Notes: generated by a model from the sequence alone, not told the origin. Positions 1-8,444 are shown, counted from the first letter of the stretch. The stretch is DNA of 64,000 nt from JAVBTR01 sp031556065 (GCA_031556065.1 JAVBTR010000039.1:1-64000), one strand, 5' to 3'. Numbers and translations are program-made.

Positions 1-30
1 GATTTTACGGTCGTTTGTTCGGGCAAGGTA

Positions 31-112
31 GGAATTTCTACGAAATTCCACCGAAAATCGCCGCACATGTCGCCGATTTCGGAATGAAGATCGGAGGACC
101 GCGGTCCTCCGA
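31..112. repeat. two short palindromes at the left window edge
   Basis: Positions 31-49 form GGAATTTC-TAC-GAAATTCC, and positions 91-112 form a perfect 22-bp palindrome built on TCGGAGGACC and its complement. No gene is visible in 1-183. These are probably the end of a transcript, or structured non-coding DNA, belonging to a gene outside the window. Confidence 0.45.
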
Positions 113-139
113 TACCTCCTAGGGTTTGTTGATGGTCTG

Positions 140-174
140 AAAGCAGCCGCATCGGTTTGATGCGGCTGCTTTTT
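140..174. terminator. probable bidirectional rho-independent terminator
   Basis: A 14-bp perfect stem (AAAGCAGCCGCATC and its complement) with loop GGTTT is followed on the + strand by five T residues. It sits 10 bp past the stop of the minus-strand gene ending at 184, so it may also end that transcript, although only three T residues follow on that strand. Confidence 0.75.
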
Positions 175-183
175 AAATAGCTG

Positions 184-1407
184 CTATTGTTCAGGCACAA
201 ATGCCAAAGTTAATGTTTTTGCTTCGGCATTCCAATTCACCTGGGTGCCTAACAGCAAGCCGAAGGAATCGCCGGAGAAGTACAGCCGTTCCATTTCAAA
301 GACCCAGTGATAGCTTAAGCTATCCAACTCCTGGCCATCTACCCGAATTTGAAGAGCCGTTATCTGGGCAAGATCGTCCAGCGTGGCAGCGATTTCCACC
401 TGATGTCCATTGCCAGTAAAGCTGAACAGCTCTCCTTCCATGTCAGAAATGATCCGTTCATAGCCCATGGCTTCCACAAACTGATCCACATCCAGGTAAG
501 CGATGCCTTCCGCATTGGCGTATACAGGCAGCGGCATATCGGGATCCTCGGCGCTGGGAACTGCTGCGGTATTTTCGCCCAGCAGGACCTGACCACCCTC
601 CACCGGCATCAGGATGTATTCATCATCCTCCCCAGGTTCCACCGTCGGCTCCTGGGTAGGCGCTTGGGTGGGTTCTTGGGTGGGCTCCTGGGTAGGCGCT
701 TGGGTGGGGGGCGGCGCCGGGGTATCTGTAGGCGCCAATGTGGGGGTTGGGGTATCGGTAGGTGCCAGGGTAGGAGTAGGGGTATTGATAGGCTTAGGCG
801 TATCTGTTGGCGCCTGAGTAGGTGTCATGGTTGGGGTTGGGGTATCCGTAGGCTTTTGTGTGGCCGTGGGCCTGGGAGCAAGGGTAGGGGTGGGGCTTGG
901 TGTTACGTCCACCGGAGCAAAGACCACTTCTGTGCTTTCGTAAAGCACTGTTAAGGTACGTTTGCCTGCCACGCCATCCCGGCTAAGGCCGTTATAATAT
1001 TGGAACCGCTCCACTGCGCGCTTGGTTTGCGGGCCGAAGGTGCCATCCGCGTCGCCTGTTAAATACCCAAGCTCGATCAAACGTAGCTGCATAGTTTTAA
1101 CGTCCTTACCCTTATCGCCCACTTCCAATTGCTTATAAGCATTGGAGGGGGTGATATTCGGGGTAGGTACTTGTGTCGGCTTCGGGGTGGGGCTGGGTTT
1201 TGGTGTTGGTGTTGGGGTGGGGGTAGGACTGGGGGTAGGCGAATTGGTCGGCGGAACCACCACAGGAGGCGGCAGGGTAATAATTTCCATATAAGGGGTT
1301 GGGGTTGCCAAAGGCGTAGGCGTAGGTTGTACATCCACCGGCGCGCCTTGAACTGACGCCGAAAAAGTGATGGCCATGTAAACTAATAAGGTTTGCAATA
1401 AATCCAT
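184..1407 (-). CDS. secreted peptidoglycan-binding protein with Pro/Thr-rich linkers
   Basis: 407 aa. A weak N-terminal hydrophobic segment is followed by a Pro/Thr linker. A PG_binding_1 module follows at about residues 91-157 (core QLRLIELGYLTGDADGTFG), then a second long TP-rich linker (about 165-262), then a C-terminal domain of about 115 residues that resembles the copper amine oxidase N-terminal (stalk) fold often found in Clostridial wall proteins. It most likely sits outside the membrane and binds peptidoglycan. No catalytic domain is visible. It is last in a four-gene minus-strand operon, 18 bp after the zinc-ribbon gene. The export signal is not strong, so export is inferred from the architecture. 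Confidence 0.75.
   Translation of the reverse strand: MDLLQTLLVYMAITFSASVQGAPVDVQPTPTPLATPTPYMEIITLPPPVVVPPTNSPTPSPTPTPTPTPKPSPTPKPTQVPTPNITPSNAYKQLEVGDKGKDVKTMQLRLIELGYLTGDADGTFGPQTKRAVERFQYYNGLSRDGVAGKRTLTVLYESTEVVFAPVDVTPSPTPTLAPRPTATQKPTDTPTPTMTPTQAPTDTPKPINTPTPTLAPTDTPTPTLAPTDTPAPPPTQAPTQEPTQEPTQAPTQEPTVEPGEDDEYILMPVEGGQVLLGENTAAVPSAEDPDMPLPVYANAEGIAYLDVDQFVEAMGYERIISDMEGELFSFTGNGHQVEIAATLDDLAQITALQIRVDGQELDSLSYHWVFEMERLYFSGDSFGLLLGTQVNWNAEAKTLTLAFVPEQ
637..905 (-). repeat. low-complexity coding repeat (Thr-Pro linker)
   Basis: Short degenerate in-frame repeats encode PTQAPTQEP and PTDTPTPTLA units inside the peptidoglycan-binding protein. They form a flexible extracellular linker whose length may vary between strains. 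They are not a CRISPR array, because the units are short, contiguous and coding. Confidence 0.8.
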
Positions 1408-1425
1408 TCCGGTTCCTCCCTCATC

Positions 1426-2130
1426 CTATATGTGCAGCCGCCTGTGCAGCTGGGAACGTAAAGGCTGATTCATATGCACTAAGAATAACGCTAAACCCAC
1501 CAAAAAGCAAGGGATTAATACAAAAGGTGACCAAGTCAAGCGCAATGCATGCTGCACGCTGGAGCCTATAAGAAGCTCTGTTACAATAGCCAGAATGCCG
1601 ATCAGCACCAATGCCACCGCCGGTACAAGCAGCCCTGCAACCAGCCTTTGGCGAATGCTGGCCGCCATGGCCAAAGTCATCATCACCGCCAGAATCAGCA
1701 GGGGGAATACAATGCTGTCAAACCAGATGCCGCCTTTACCCAGCCATTGCACCAGCTTTAGGTAGCCGCAAATGGCTGCTCCATCGGCCAGTATACTGGT
1801 ATATAAACGATACTTGCTCACCAAACCCGGCACAGCAAAGAAAACAAACACCATTAAAATAGCCCCCATGGGATACAGGCTCCAATCAATGGCGCCGCTT
1901 AAAAGATCCAGCACAAAGCAAATCAGTGCTGGCACCAGAAAAGCGATACTCAGAAGCAGCACGTAATATTTGCGGTTGATGGTTAAATTCTGCTCCGGGG
2001 TTCTGGGTGGATAGGGCTTTTTCGCCCGGGGATCGTAGGGCTCCATGGGGTTTTGCACCACCGTATCACATAGCGGGCATTTTCCCTGGCTGTTTTCCAA
2101 TTCAACCCCACAATTTACACAATAAGACAT
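1426..2130 (-). CDS. zinc-ribbon multi-pass membrane protein (DUF6320-like)
   Basis: 234 aa. The N-terminus has a CxxC-x10-CxxC zinc ribbon (C4, C7, C18, C21), followed by a Pro/basic stretch and about six hydrophobic segments from residue 53 to 220, ending in an Arg/His-rich tail. The start is four bases after the stop of the acyltransferase-like gene, so the two are almost certainly co-translated. From memory, small zinc-ribbon membrane proteins of this type sit next to condensation-fold 'alcohol acetyltransferase' genes in Clostridia. The function is unknown. A role as membrane partner or anchor of the neighbouring enzyme is inferred only from the pairing. Confidence 0.65.
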   Translation of the reverse strand: MSYCVNCGVELENSQGKCPLCDTVVQNPMEPYDPRAKKPYPPRTPEQNLTINRKYYVLLLSIAFLVPALICFVLDLLSGAIDWSLYPMGAILMVFVFFAVPGLVSKYRLYTSILADGAAICGYLKLVQWLGKGGIWFDSIVFPLLILAVMMTLAMAASIRQRLVAGLLVPAVALVLIGILAIVTELLIGSSVQHALRLTWSPFVLIPCFLVGLALFLVHMNQPLRSQLHRRLHI

Positions 2131-2134
2131 TTAA

Positions 2135-3415
2135 TCACTCCTGGTTACTGGTTATGGTTACTTTAATGCCCTGTCTAACTAAGAAACGAAAGACTTCCCG
2201 TTCAAATTCCGCTTCTTTCAAATTTCTTGAAAAGCAGATGTTCAGTGTATCCCCAAAGGAAACCATGGCGGCGTGGGAACGGCCTTTCATACCCGGTCCT
2301 AAAAAAACCTGAACATCCCTTACATGGGTTGCCATTTCCGCCGGGAAGGCCATTTGCCCAAGATTGGTTAAGGTGGTGGTACACAGGGCCTCGCCCAACT
2401 GGCGATAGTAGCCGGCCATTACCAAATTTTTAAGCGCCAGCGGGATAGCCCGAACAAAGGGGTTCCGCTCTGATGCCACGTTGGTGGCCATGCCCGCGAA
2501 AAGAAACTTTTCATTCATAGCATAGCGCAGGTAATGGTGAACCAGGCTTACCACTTCGGGAAAGCTGTATTCCCCCAGGCGGGGGTCAATCCCTACGTTG
2601 GTATAAAAGGAGAAATTGCGAAGGCTTTGGGTTTTTAAAAAATGCCGCATATTAACTGGCACAGATACTTTGACAGGCCGTTTTAAATCCCTTTTATGCC
2701 GCTTTTGAATCTCAAGCAGGCAAAAAAGGAACGTACCTACCATGTAATCGTTAATGGTCACACCCAGCTCTTTGGCCTTAGCCTTCACCTGCTGTACATC
2801 CATTTGCCCTAGAATAACATGCAGGGTATGCGGCATTTCTCGTGCTCCCGGCAGCAAATAAGCTTTCTTTTCCGCCCGGGATACCAGCGGCCCCTGAACA
2901 GGCAACCGCTTATGAGCATCCTCCATTTCCTCCTGGATCGCTTCCTCTTTAAGGGATTTCACCCCATCCGTACAAGGCACGTCCACCCCACAATAGTGAA
3001 GATACCGGGCCACCAGCGTCTTAAAAAACACCATGGCACCTGTGCCATCCGCCAGGGAATGAAAAGCCTCCAAAGAAACGCGCTGATCATAATACAAAAT
3101 CCGTATCAGATGGTAATTGCTTTCCTTCGGTTTAATAGGCATCAAAGGATGCCCCTGCTCCTTTTCCACCTTCACAGGCCGGGGATTATTTTCAAAATAG
3201 AACCAGAAAAAGCCCTTGCGCAGCCGCGCCCTGAAATTGGGAAACCTAGGCAACGTATCCTGCACCGCCAATTCCAATAGCTTCGGCTGAATAGGCGCAT
3301 CCAGCGTGATGCTGATCCGGTACATGCTGGACCACTGCTCCGTCTGCACGCTGGGGTATATCTTCGCCGCGTTATCCAATTTAAACCAGCTGCGGGGTTC
3401 CTTTTCCTTTTGCAT
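2135..3415 (-). CDS. condensation-fold acyltransferase-like protein
   Basis: 426 aa. The motif HSLADG (about residue 127) matches the HxxxDG active-site signature of the CoA-dependent acyltransferase/NRPS condensation superfamily, and length and architecture fit the 'alcohol acetyltransferase' branch. The start is set at the ATG at 3415 because AGGGGG lies 6 bases upstream; an earlier in-frame ATG at 3442 has no ribosome binding site. It lies 39 bp after a HAD phosphatase and 4 bp before a zinc-ribbon membrane protein. Acyl donor and acceptor cannot be read from the sequence. A lipid or cell-surface substrate is plausible from the membrane and wall-binding neighbours. Confidence 0.7.
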   Translation of the reverse strand: MQKEKEPRSWFKLDNAAKIYPSVQTEQWSSMYRISITLDAPIQPKLLELAVQDTLPRFPNFRARLRKGFFWFYFENNPRPVKVEKEQGHPLMPIKPKESNYHLIRILYYDQRVSLEAFHSLADGTGAMVFFKTLVARYLHYCGVDVPCTDGVKSLKEEAIQEEMEDAHKRLPVQGPLVSRAEKKAYLLPGAREMPHTLHVILGQMDVQQVKAKAKELGVTINDYMVGTFLFCLLEIQKRHKRDLKRPVKVSVPVNMRHFLKTQSLRNFSFYTNVGIDPRLGEYSFPEVVSLVHHYLRYAMNEKFLFAGMATNVASERNPFVRAIPLALKNLVMAGYYRQLGEALCTTTLTNLGQMAFPAEMATHVRDVQVFLGPGMKGRSHAAMVSFGDTLNICFSRNLKEAEFEREVFRFLVRQGIKVTITSNQE

Positions 3416-3454
3416 TCTCATCCCCCTATGCAAATCGATCAAATTAGGGTATCA

Positions 3455-4063
3455 TCAAATGCGAATCCCTTCAAGGCGCATATTCGCCTTTAATTCTTCC
3501 GTATCCTGCCGATAGCAAAAACCAACCATGCCCACCGCTTTCGCCCCCTGAATGTTTAAGGGCGCGTCATCTACAAAGTAGCATTCCTCCGGACGAAGGC
3601 CATAGGTATTAAACAGCGCCTGATAGATCCCGGCATTGGGTTTCATCACCTTTTCCCGGTAGGAAACAATCGCCCCATCCATGTATTTCAGCGCGTGAAG
3701 GGATTTGGAAAACTCCTCGTAATAATCACTGGTGTTGGATAAAAGATAGATTCGGTAGCCGTTTTCGTGAAGCGCCTTGACAAGGGCTGTCATATCGTCG
3801 AAATTAGGCATATAAAGATGCCAATCACGGCATACTTTTGTTGCTGTTTCATGTAAGCGTTCCGGCAGCCTGGAAAGCCAAATGGTTTCTGCCTCCGCCC
3901 TTTCCAATAGCCCTTCATCCCGCATAAGCCATTCTGGGCTTTTAAAAATGGTATCGTAAAGCAACTGCCCATCCTGTTTATCTTTGGCATATTCCTCCAA
4001 TACATACCAGGGGTTATAATCCCCCAGCACATTACCCATATCGAATACAATTGTCGTAATCAT
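3455..4063 (-). CDS. HAD-superfamily IA hydrolase (YihX-like phosphatase)
   Basis: 202 aa. Motif I reads FDMGNVL near the N-terminus, the D-x-G-N variant seen in YihX-type sugar phosphatases. Motif II is LLSNTSD and motif IV is FVDDAPLNIQGA. A cap domain lies between. The ATG at 4063 was chosen because motif I must lie close to the start; the longer open frame to 4183 runs into the divergent sdaAB gene. It is first in the operon with the acyltransferase-like, zinc-ribbon and peptidoglycan-binding genes. The substrate is unknown; YihX relatives dephosphorylate hexose phosphates. Confidence 0.75.
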   Translation of the reverse strand: MITTIVFDMGNVLGDYNPWYVLEEYAKDKQDGQLLYDTIFKSPEWLMRDEGLLERAEAETIWLSRLPERLHETATKVCRDWHLYMPNFDDMTALVKALHENGYRIYLLSNTSDYYEEFSKSLHALKYMDGAIVSYREKVMKPNAGIYQALFNTYGLRPEECYFVDDAPLNIQGAKAVGMVGFCYRQDTEELKANMRLEGIRI

Positions 4064-4100
4064 AAGCCACCAGCTTTCTAAAAAATAGGGGGAAATGTAA

Positions 4101-4766
4101 ATGGATTTATTCGATATCATCGGCCCGGTGATGATCGGCCCTTCCAGCTCCCACACCGCCGGGGCGGCGCGAATCGGAAACATAACACTGGCCCTTTTAG
4201 GCGAAAAATGCGTACAAGCCCAGATTTCGCTCTATGGCTCCTTTTTAAAAACAGGCCAAGGCCACGGCACCGACAGGGCTTTGGTAGGCGGCCTGCTAGG
4301 CATGGAGGTAGACGACAGCCGCATCCGCCAAAGCTTTGAAATCGCCCACCAACAAGGGCTTCAATTCAACTTCGGGGAAGCGGTGCTGCGAAACGCTCAC
4401 CCCAATTCCGTGGTAATCACAGCCACAGGGGCATCGGGCAAAAAGATCACCGTGCGCTGCTCCTCCATCGGCGGTGGGAACATCCTTATCGATGAGGTAG
4501 ATGGGCTGCTTCTGGGCTTGTCCGGGGAAAACGACACCCTTGTAATCATGCACCACGATACCAAAGGGGTTATCGCCGATATTACCGGCGCGCTGGCCAA
4601 GGCCAATATTAATATAGCCTCAATTCGTGATTTTCGCAATACCCAGGGGGGCGATGCCCTTATGGCTATTGAAACCGATTCTTGTCCCAAGCAAGAGCTG
4701 ATTGCCGCCATGGAAAAGACCGAGGGCATTAAAAACGTAACGCTGTTGAAAAGGAGGACCTTGTGA
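4101..4766 (+). CDS. sdaAB: L-serine dehydratase, beta subunit
   Basis: 221 aa. Small subunit of the oxygen-sensitive iron-sulfur L-serine ammonia-lyase that converts L-serine to pyruvate and ammonia. The N-terminal half has the family signature GPSSSHTAGAARIG, and the C-terminal 70 residues form an ACT domain (VIADITGALAKANINIASI), which usually binds an amino-acid effector. AGGGGG precedes the ATG. The stop overlaps the start of the alpha subunit by one base after a strong AGGAGG, which favours balanced synthesis. The split two-gene form is standard in Clostridia and Bacilli. Confidence 0.95.
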   Translation: MDLFDIIGPVMIGPSSSHTAGAARIGNITLALLGEKCVQAQISLYGSFLKTGQGHGTDRALVGGLLGMEVDDSRIRQSFEIAHQQGLQFNFGEAVLRNAHPNSVVITATGASGKKITVRCSSIGGGNILIDEVDGLLLGLSGENDTLVIMHHDTKGVIADITGALAKANINIASIRDFRNTQGGDALMAIETDSCPKQELIAAMEKTEGIKNVTLLKRRTL

Positions 4767-5608
4767 TGGATTTCTCTGTACAAGAGCTCCTTTCAAACTG
4801 CAGAGGTGATCTGGCCCAATATGTTTTGGCGCTGCAATGCCGCCAAGCCAATGCGGCAAAGTCCCAGGTTCGGGCAAAAATGCAAAAGCAGCTGGACATT
4901 ATGAAGCAATCCATCCAGGATGGCCTGAACCCTCATTTGCGCTCCCTTTCTGGGCTTACCGGCGGCCAGGCGAAAAAGCTGTACGATTACAACCAATCAG
5001 CCCTTTTAAAGGGTTCCAGCGCCCTGGCCACCGCCTATGCCTTATCCGTGGCCGAATGCAATGCCTGCATGGGCAAGATCGTAGCCGCGCCCACAGCCGG
5101 AGCCTGCGGCATCCTGCCTGGCTGCCTGGTTGCCTTGCAAGAAACGGAGGCCTACACCGATGAGCAGCTGATCGATGCCTTATTCGTGGCTGCCGCATTC
5201 GGCCATGTGATCGCCACCACAGCTTCCATTTCCGGCGCGGAGGGGGGCTGCCAGGCGGAGTGCGGTTCCGCTGCCGCCATGGCTGCCGCTGCCATGGTGT
5301 ATTTGCGCCGCGGCACCCCTGAAATGGCGGCAGATGCCTGCACCTACGCGCTGATGAACACCATGGGCCTTGTCTGCGACCCCGTAGGGGGGCTGGTGGA
5401 AGTTCCCTGTGTATTTAGAAACGTAGGAGGTGTAGGCAATGCCTTTACGGCCGCGGACATGGCTCTTGCAGGCATTCCCTGTCCCGTGCCCTGCGACGAG
5501 GTAATCCTTGCCATGAAGGATGTTGGCGATGCCCTGCCCAATACCCTTCGTGAAACCGGGGATGGGGGCTGTGCCGCCTGCCCTTCCATGCGGCGGAAGT
5601 TTAAATAA
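4766..5608 (+). CDS. sdaAA: L-serine dehydratase, iron-sulfur alpha subunit
   Basis: 280 aa. Catalytic subunit carrying the [4Fe-4S] cluster that activates serine. Visible family motifs are LTGGQAKKLYDY, PTAGACGILPGC and GAEGGCQAECGSAAAMAA, followed by a cysteine pair at the C-terminus (GGCAACPS). The ATG at 4766 is 8 bases after AGGAGG; a GTG at 4763 is an alternative. The 3' end overlaps the convergent dipeptidase gene by 8 bp. With sdaAB it supplies pyruvate from serine during amino-acid fermentation. Confidence 0.95.
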   Translation: MDFSVQELLSNCRGDLAQYVLALQCRQANAAKSQVRAKMQKQLDIMKQSIQDGLNPHLRSLSGLTGGQAKKLYDYNQSALLKGSSALATAYALSVAECNACMGKIVAAPTAGACGILPGCLVALQETEAYTDEQLIDALFVAAAFGHVIATTASISGAEGGCQAECGSAAAMAAAAMVYLRRGTPEMAADACTYALMNTMGLVCDPVGGLVEVPCVFRNVGGVGNAFTAADMALAGIPCPVPCDEVILAMKDVGDALPNTLRETGDGGCAACPSMRRKFK

Positions 5609-6161
5609 TATCAAAATCGAAATACGTATTGGGGTAAGGTTCCTTCTCCAGCCGATAATGCCACCATTCGCACCTGTAATCCACAAACCCGTGCCGCTGC
5701 ATCAACTCTTTTAAGAGCAGCCGGTTCTGGGTCTGTTCTTTTGTAAGGCCCTGAGCCCCATGGTGGGATAATGCGTCCATAAAATCGAACTCCGTTCCCA
5801 TATCCAAGGGCTGGCCGTTTTTTAAAAGCGTTATATCCACCGCAGAGCCTCTGGTATGCCCAGATCTTTCAGCGATATATCCCTGTGGGAAAAGCTTGCT
5901 TTTTGCTATGTTGGGGTAGTACAATGATTGGGTATGGGTATCTTTGTTTTTCGCCCATTTTGCTAAATAATCCACCGCTTTTTGCGGCCTGTACCCATCG
6001 AACACCCGTATATCATAGCCCATTTTTCCGGCTTCCTGGGCCGCCTCTTCCAAGGCCTTAAGCATTTCCCCGGTGCCCATCAGCTTATTGGCCTTGTAGC
6101 CGGGCAGAACGCTGCCCGTTAGATTGTTTTGAGTGGCGTACTTTAAATCCAAATAAATCAA
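5601..6161 (-). CDS. D-alanyl-D-alanine dipeptidase, VanX/DdpX family
   Basis: 186 aa, close to the family length of about 190-200. Zinc-binding and catalytic motifs are SGHTRGSAVD (SxHxxGxAxD) and EWWHY. The early motif YLDLKYATQNNLTG matches the VanX N-terminus. The start is placed at the TTG at 6161, with GGGGG 8 bases upstream. The frame stays open to 6431 but that part is only antisense to the MATE gene. It hydrolyses D-Ala-D-Ala, either for wall turnover or nutrition. No vanH, vanA or vanR/S gene is near, so glycopeptide resistance is not indicated. Confidence 0.85.
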   Translation of the reverse strand: MIYLDLKYATQNNLTGSVLPGYKANKLMGTGEMLKALEEAAQEAGKMGYDIRVFDGYRPQKAVDYLAKWAKNKDTHTQSLYYPNIAKSKLFPQGYIAERSGHTRGSAVDITLLKNGQPLDMGTEFDFMDALSHHGAQGLTKEQTQNRLLLKELMQRHGFVDYRCEWWHYRLEKEPYPNTYFDFDII

Positions 6162-6174
6162 GGAGGCACCCCCA

Positions 6175-7503
6175 TTGTTATTTTCAAAGGATGATCTGAA
6201 ACGGCTGCTGATTCCCCTTCTGATTGAGCAGGTTCTGGCCATTACCATCGGCATGGCGGATACCGTCATGGTAACTTCCGTCGGGGAAGCCGCGGTTTCA
6301 GGGGTCTCTTTAGTAGATTCCATTAATTTCTTGCTGATCAACGTGTTTTCCTGCCTGGCTACCGGCGGCGCGGTGGTAGCCTCCCAATATTTAGGTAGAG
6401 GGGATCGGCAAAGTGCTGGCAAGGCGGGCAAGCTCCTTATTTACGCCTGTTTGATTGCAGGAGCCGCTTTGGGCCTTGTTTGCCTGGTATTAAGCCGGGG
6501 ACTTCTGTCTCTTATCTTTGGCAATATCGAATCATCCGTTATGGAAAGCGCCCAGACCTATCTTATCCTCTCCGCCCTCTCCTACCCCTTCCTTTCCCTG
6601 TACAACGCCAATGCTGCGCTGCTTCGGTCCCAAGGCAATGCCAAAGCATCGCTAAACGTTTCCCTTATTATGAACCTGCAAAATATTATCGGAAACGCAC
6701 TGTTTATTTTCGTTTTCCATTGGGGCGTGTTCGGCGCAGCCTTTTCCACCCTGCTTTCCCGAATCACCGGCTCCATCCTAACCAGCCGGACGGTTCTTCA
6801 CGCCGAAAACCTCATTCCCGTCACCAACATTAAAAAATTCGAATGGGATGGGGCCTTATTCAAAAAAATACTTAAAATCGGCCTGCCCACAGGCTTTGAA
6901 GGCAGCTTTTTCCAATTGGGCAAGCTAATTCTGGCCAGCCTTATTTCCTCCTTTGGCACCGCCTCCCTGGCTGCCAACGCCATTTGTGGCAGCATCGCGG
7001 GCTTTCAAACGGTAGCGGGCAGCGCCATTGGCCTGGCCATGGTTACCGTAGTAGGCCGCTGCGTAGGGGCCGGCGAGTACGACCAGGCTAAGCAATACAC
7101 GAAAAAACTCATGGTTTTAACCTACGCTATCATCTGGCTGATCAACGTACCCATGATTTTCGTACTTAAACCCCTTATCGGCGCCTTTGGCCTTTCAGTG
7201 GAAGCCAATAAAATCGCCTATGCGCTCATGCTAAGCCACTCGATTAACGTGGTATTCACTTGGTCCTGCTCCTTCGTTTTGCCCAATGCTCTGCGCGCTG
7301 CCGGAGATGCGAAATTCACCATGAGCGTCTCTTGCATCTCCATGGCATTTTGCCGGGTGTTGCTTTCCTTTGTGTTTGCCAATACCCTGGGTCTTGGGGT
7401 GCTGGGCGTTTGGCTGGCCATGGAGGCTGACTGGGCAGCCCGGGGTATCGCCTTCGTCTGGCGTTTTATAAGCAGCAAGTGGCAGCGGATCAAATTGATA
7501 TAA
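6175..7503 (+). CDS. MATE-family multidrug/Na+ antiporter
   Basis: 442 aa with about twelve hydrophobic helices in two homologous halves. The N-terminus LFSKDDLKRLLIPLLIEQ is typical of Clostridial MATE (NorM/DinF-like) proteins. The start is TTG at 6175, 8 bases after AAGGAGG. This start lies only 13 bp from the TTG of the divergent dipeptidase gene, so both promoters must lie inside or upstream of the opposite gene. Expected role: cation-driven export of cationic drugs or metabolites across the cytoplasmic membrane. The substrate cannot be predicted. Confidence 0.9.
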   Translation: MLFSKDDLKRLLIPLLIEQVLAITIGMADTVMVTSVGEAAVSGVSLVDSINFLLINVFSCLATGGAVVASQYLGRGDRQSAGKAGKLLIYACLIAGAALGLVCLVLSRGLLSLIFGNIESSVMESAQTYLILSALSYPFLSLYNANAALLRSQGNAKASLNVSLIMNLQNIIGNALFIFVFHWGVFGAAFSTLLSRITGSILTSRTVLHAENLIPVTNIKKFEWDGALFKKILKIGLPTGFEGSFFQLGKLILASLISSFGTASLAANAICGSIAGFQTVAGSAIGLAMVTVVGRCVGAGEYDQAKQYTKKLMVLTYAIIWLINVPMIFVLKPLIGAFGLSVEANKIAYALMLSHSINVVFTWSCSFVLPNALRAAGDAKFTMSVSCISMAFCRVLLSFVFANTLGLGVLGVWLAMEADWAARGIAFVWRFISSKWQRIKLI

Positions 7504-7535
7504 TTCACAAAAAGTTCATCAATTGCGCATATAAT
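7504..7535 (+). promoter_or_regulatory. candidate response-regulator-activated promoter of the macAB-like operon
   Basis: A perfect TATAAT lies at 7530-7535 without a recognisable -35. In its place two copies of TTCA(C/T) begin at 7504 and 7515, 11 bp apart, the spacing at which OmpR/PhoB-type regulators bind direct repeats. The adjacent operon encodes such a regulator at 10415. An alternative promoter, TTGCGC-17-CATAAT (7523-7551), is also possible. Confidence 0.45.
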
Positions 7536-7568
7536 AACGCCTGAACATAATAGAGTTGGAGGCTTCCT

Positions 7569-8438
7569 ATGAAGAGCAAGAAAAAGTGGTTAAAACGGTT
7601 AGTCATTATTGCGGTCATTCTGATTGTTGGCGCGTTTGCTGTTTACTCGGCCATGAACGCCAAGCAAACCCAGTATACTTCTGAAACCGTTAAAGCCCGC
7701 GATATTGAAACCTTTTACACCTTTACCGGCAACATTGAGCCTAACAAAGCCGAAACCGTTTATGCCACCAACACAAGCAAAATCAGTAAGATCTACTTTT
7801 TAGAAGGGGATTTGGCCAAAGAAGACGACAACGTTCTCCGCGCCCAATCCGGTACCCAATACCAAGCCCCCATCGATGGCACCATCACAGATATTTACCC
7901 GGAAGTGGACGACAGCGTTAAGGCCGGTGATCCCCTCTTCCGCGTCGCCACCTACGAAAAGCCGGTTGTCATTATTTCCGTAGACGAATATGACGTTCAT
8001 GCCCTTAGTGTGGGCGATGCGGTTACCGTTTACATTCAGGCGATGGAAAAAACCGTAAACGGCATTATCGAAAAGGTGGATAAGGAAGCCACTGTTTCCG
8101 GCAACGTAGCCTACTACAACGCCAAAGTGGCCATTGAACAGGATGGCAGCATTTTAATGGGCATGACCTGCGAAGTGGCTGCACCCAAGCAAAGCGCGAA
8201 AAACGTTGCCACGCTGCCCATTACCTCCCTTTACTACGATGAAGACAATCTTCCCTATATCCTCACCAGGGACCGCCAAGATGAAGTCATTGCCGAATAT
8301 GTTACCCTGGGTGTCAATAACGGCAGCATTGTAGAAATTCTCGATGGCGTACGCACCGGCGATACGGTGCTCACCATTAAGAACCAATCCTCCATGTTCA
8401 TGTCCATGCCTATGGGTATGGGCCGGTCAGGGAGGTAA
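7569..8438 (+). CDS. membrane-fusion/adaptor protein of a MacAB-type efflux system
   Basis: 289 aa. An N-terminal transmembrane anchor (about residues 10-29) is followed by a lipoyl/barrel-sandwich region and beta-barrel of the HlyD/RND adaptor superfamily (APIDGTITDIYPEVDDSVKAG). The C-terminus is Met/Gly-rich. GGAGG precedes the ATG. It lies 6 bp upstream of the ATPase gene and forms an operon with the ATPase and permease. In Gram-positives such adaptors work with MacB-like ABC transporters to export peptides or antimicrobials through the single membrane. The substrate is unknown. Confidence 0.85.
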   Translation: MKSKKKWLKRLVIIAVILIVGAFAVYSAMNAKQTQYTSETVKARDIETFYTFTGNIEPNKAETVYATNTSKISKIYFLEGDLAKEDDNVLRAQSGTQYQAPIDGTITDIYPEVDDSVKAGDPLFRVATYEKPVVIISVDEYDVHALSVGDAVTVYIQAMEKTVNGIIEKVDKEATVSGNVAYYNAKVAIEQDGSILMGMTCEVAAPKQSAKNVATLPITSLYYDEDNLPYILTRDRQDEVIAEYVTLGVNNGSIVEILDGVRTGDTVLTIKNQSSMFMSMPMGMGRSGR

Positions 8439-8444
8439 AACGCC

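Noticed and set aside
643..905. Possible CRISPR array or minisatellite
   Set aside because: Repeats are contiguous, about 12-30 bp, in frame and encode a Thr-Pro linker; there are no spacers.
349..954. Open frame opposite the Thr-Pro linker
   Set aside because: Low-complexity complement of the TP-rich coding repeats (Gly/Arg-rich), not a gene.
5601..6161. vancomycin-resistance cluster
   Set aside because: Only a VanX-type dipeptidase is present; no vanA/B ligase, vanH or vanRS genes are in the window, so a housekeeping or nutritional role is more likely.
6162..6431. N-terminal extension of the dipeptidase
   Set aside because: Reads antisense through the MATE gene and has no similarity to VanX; the TTG at 6161 gives the family start and length.
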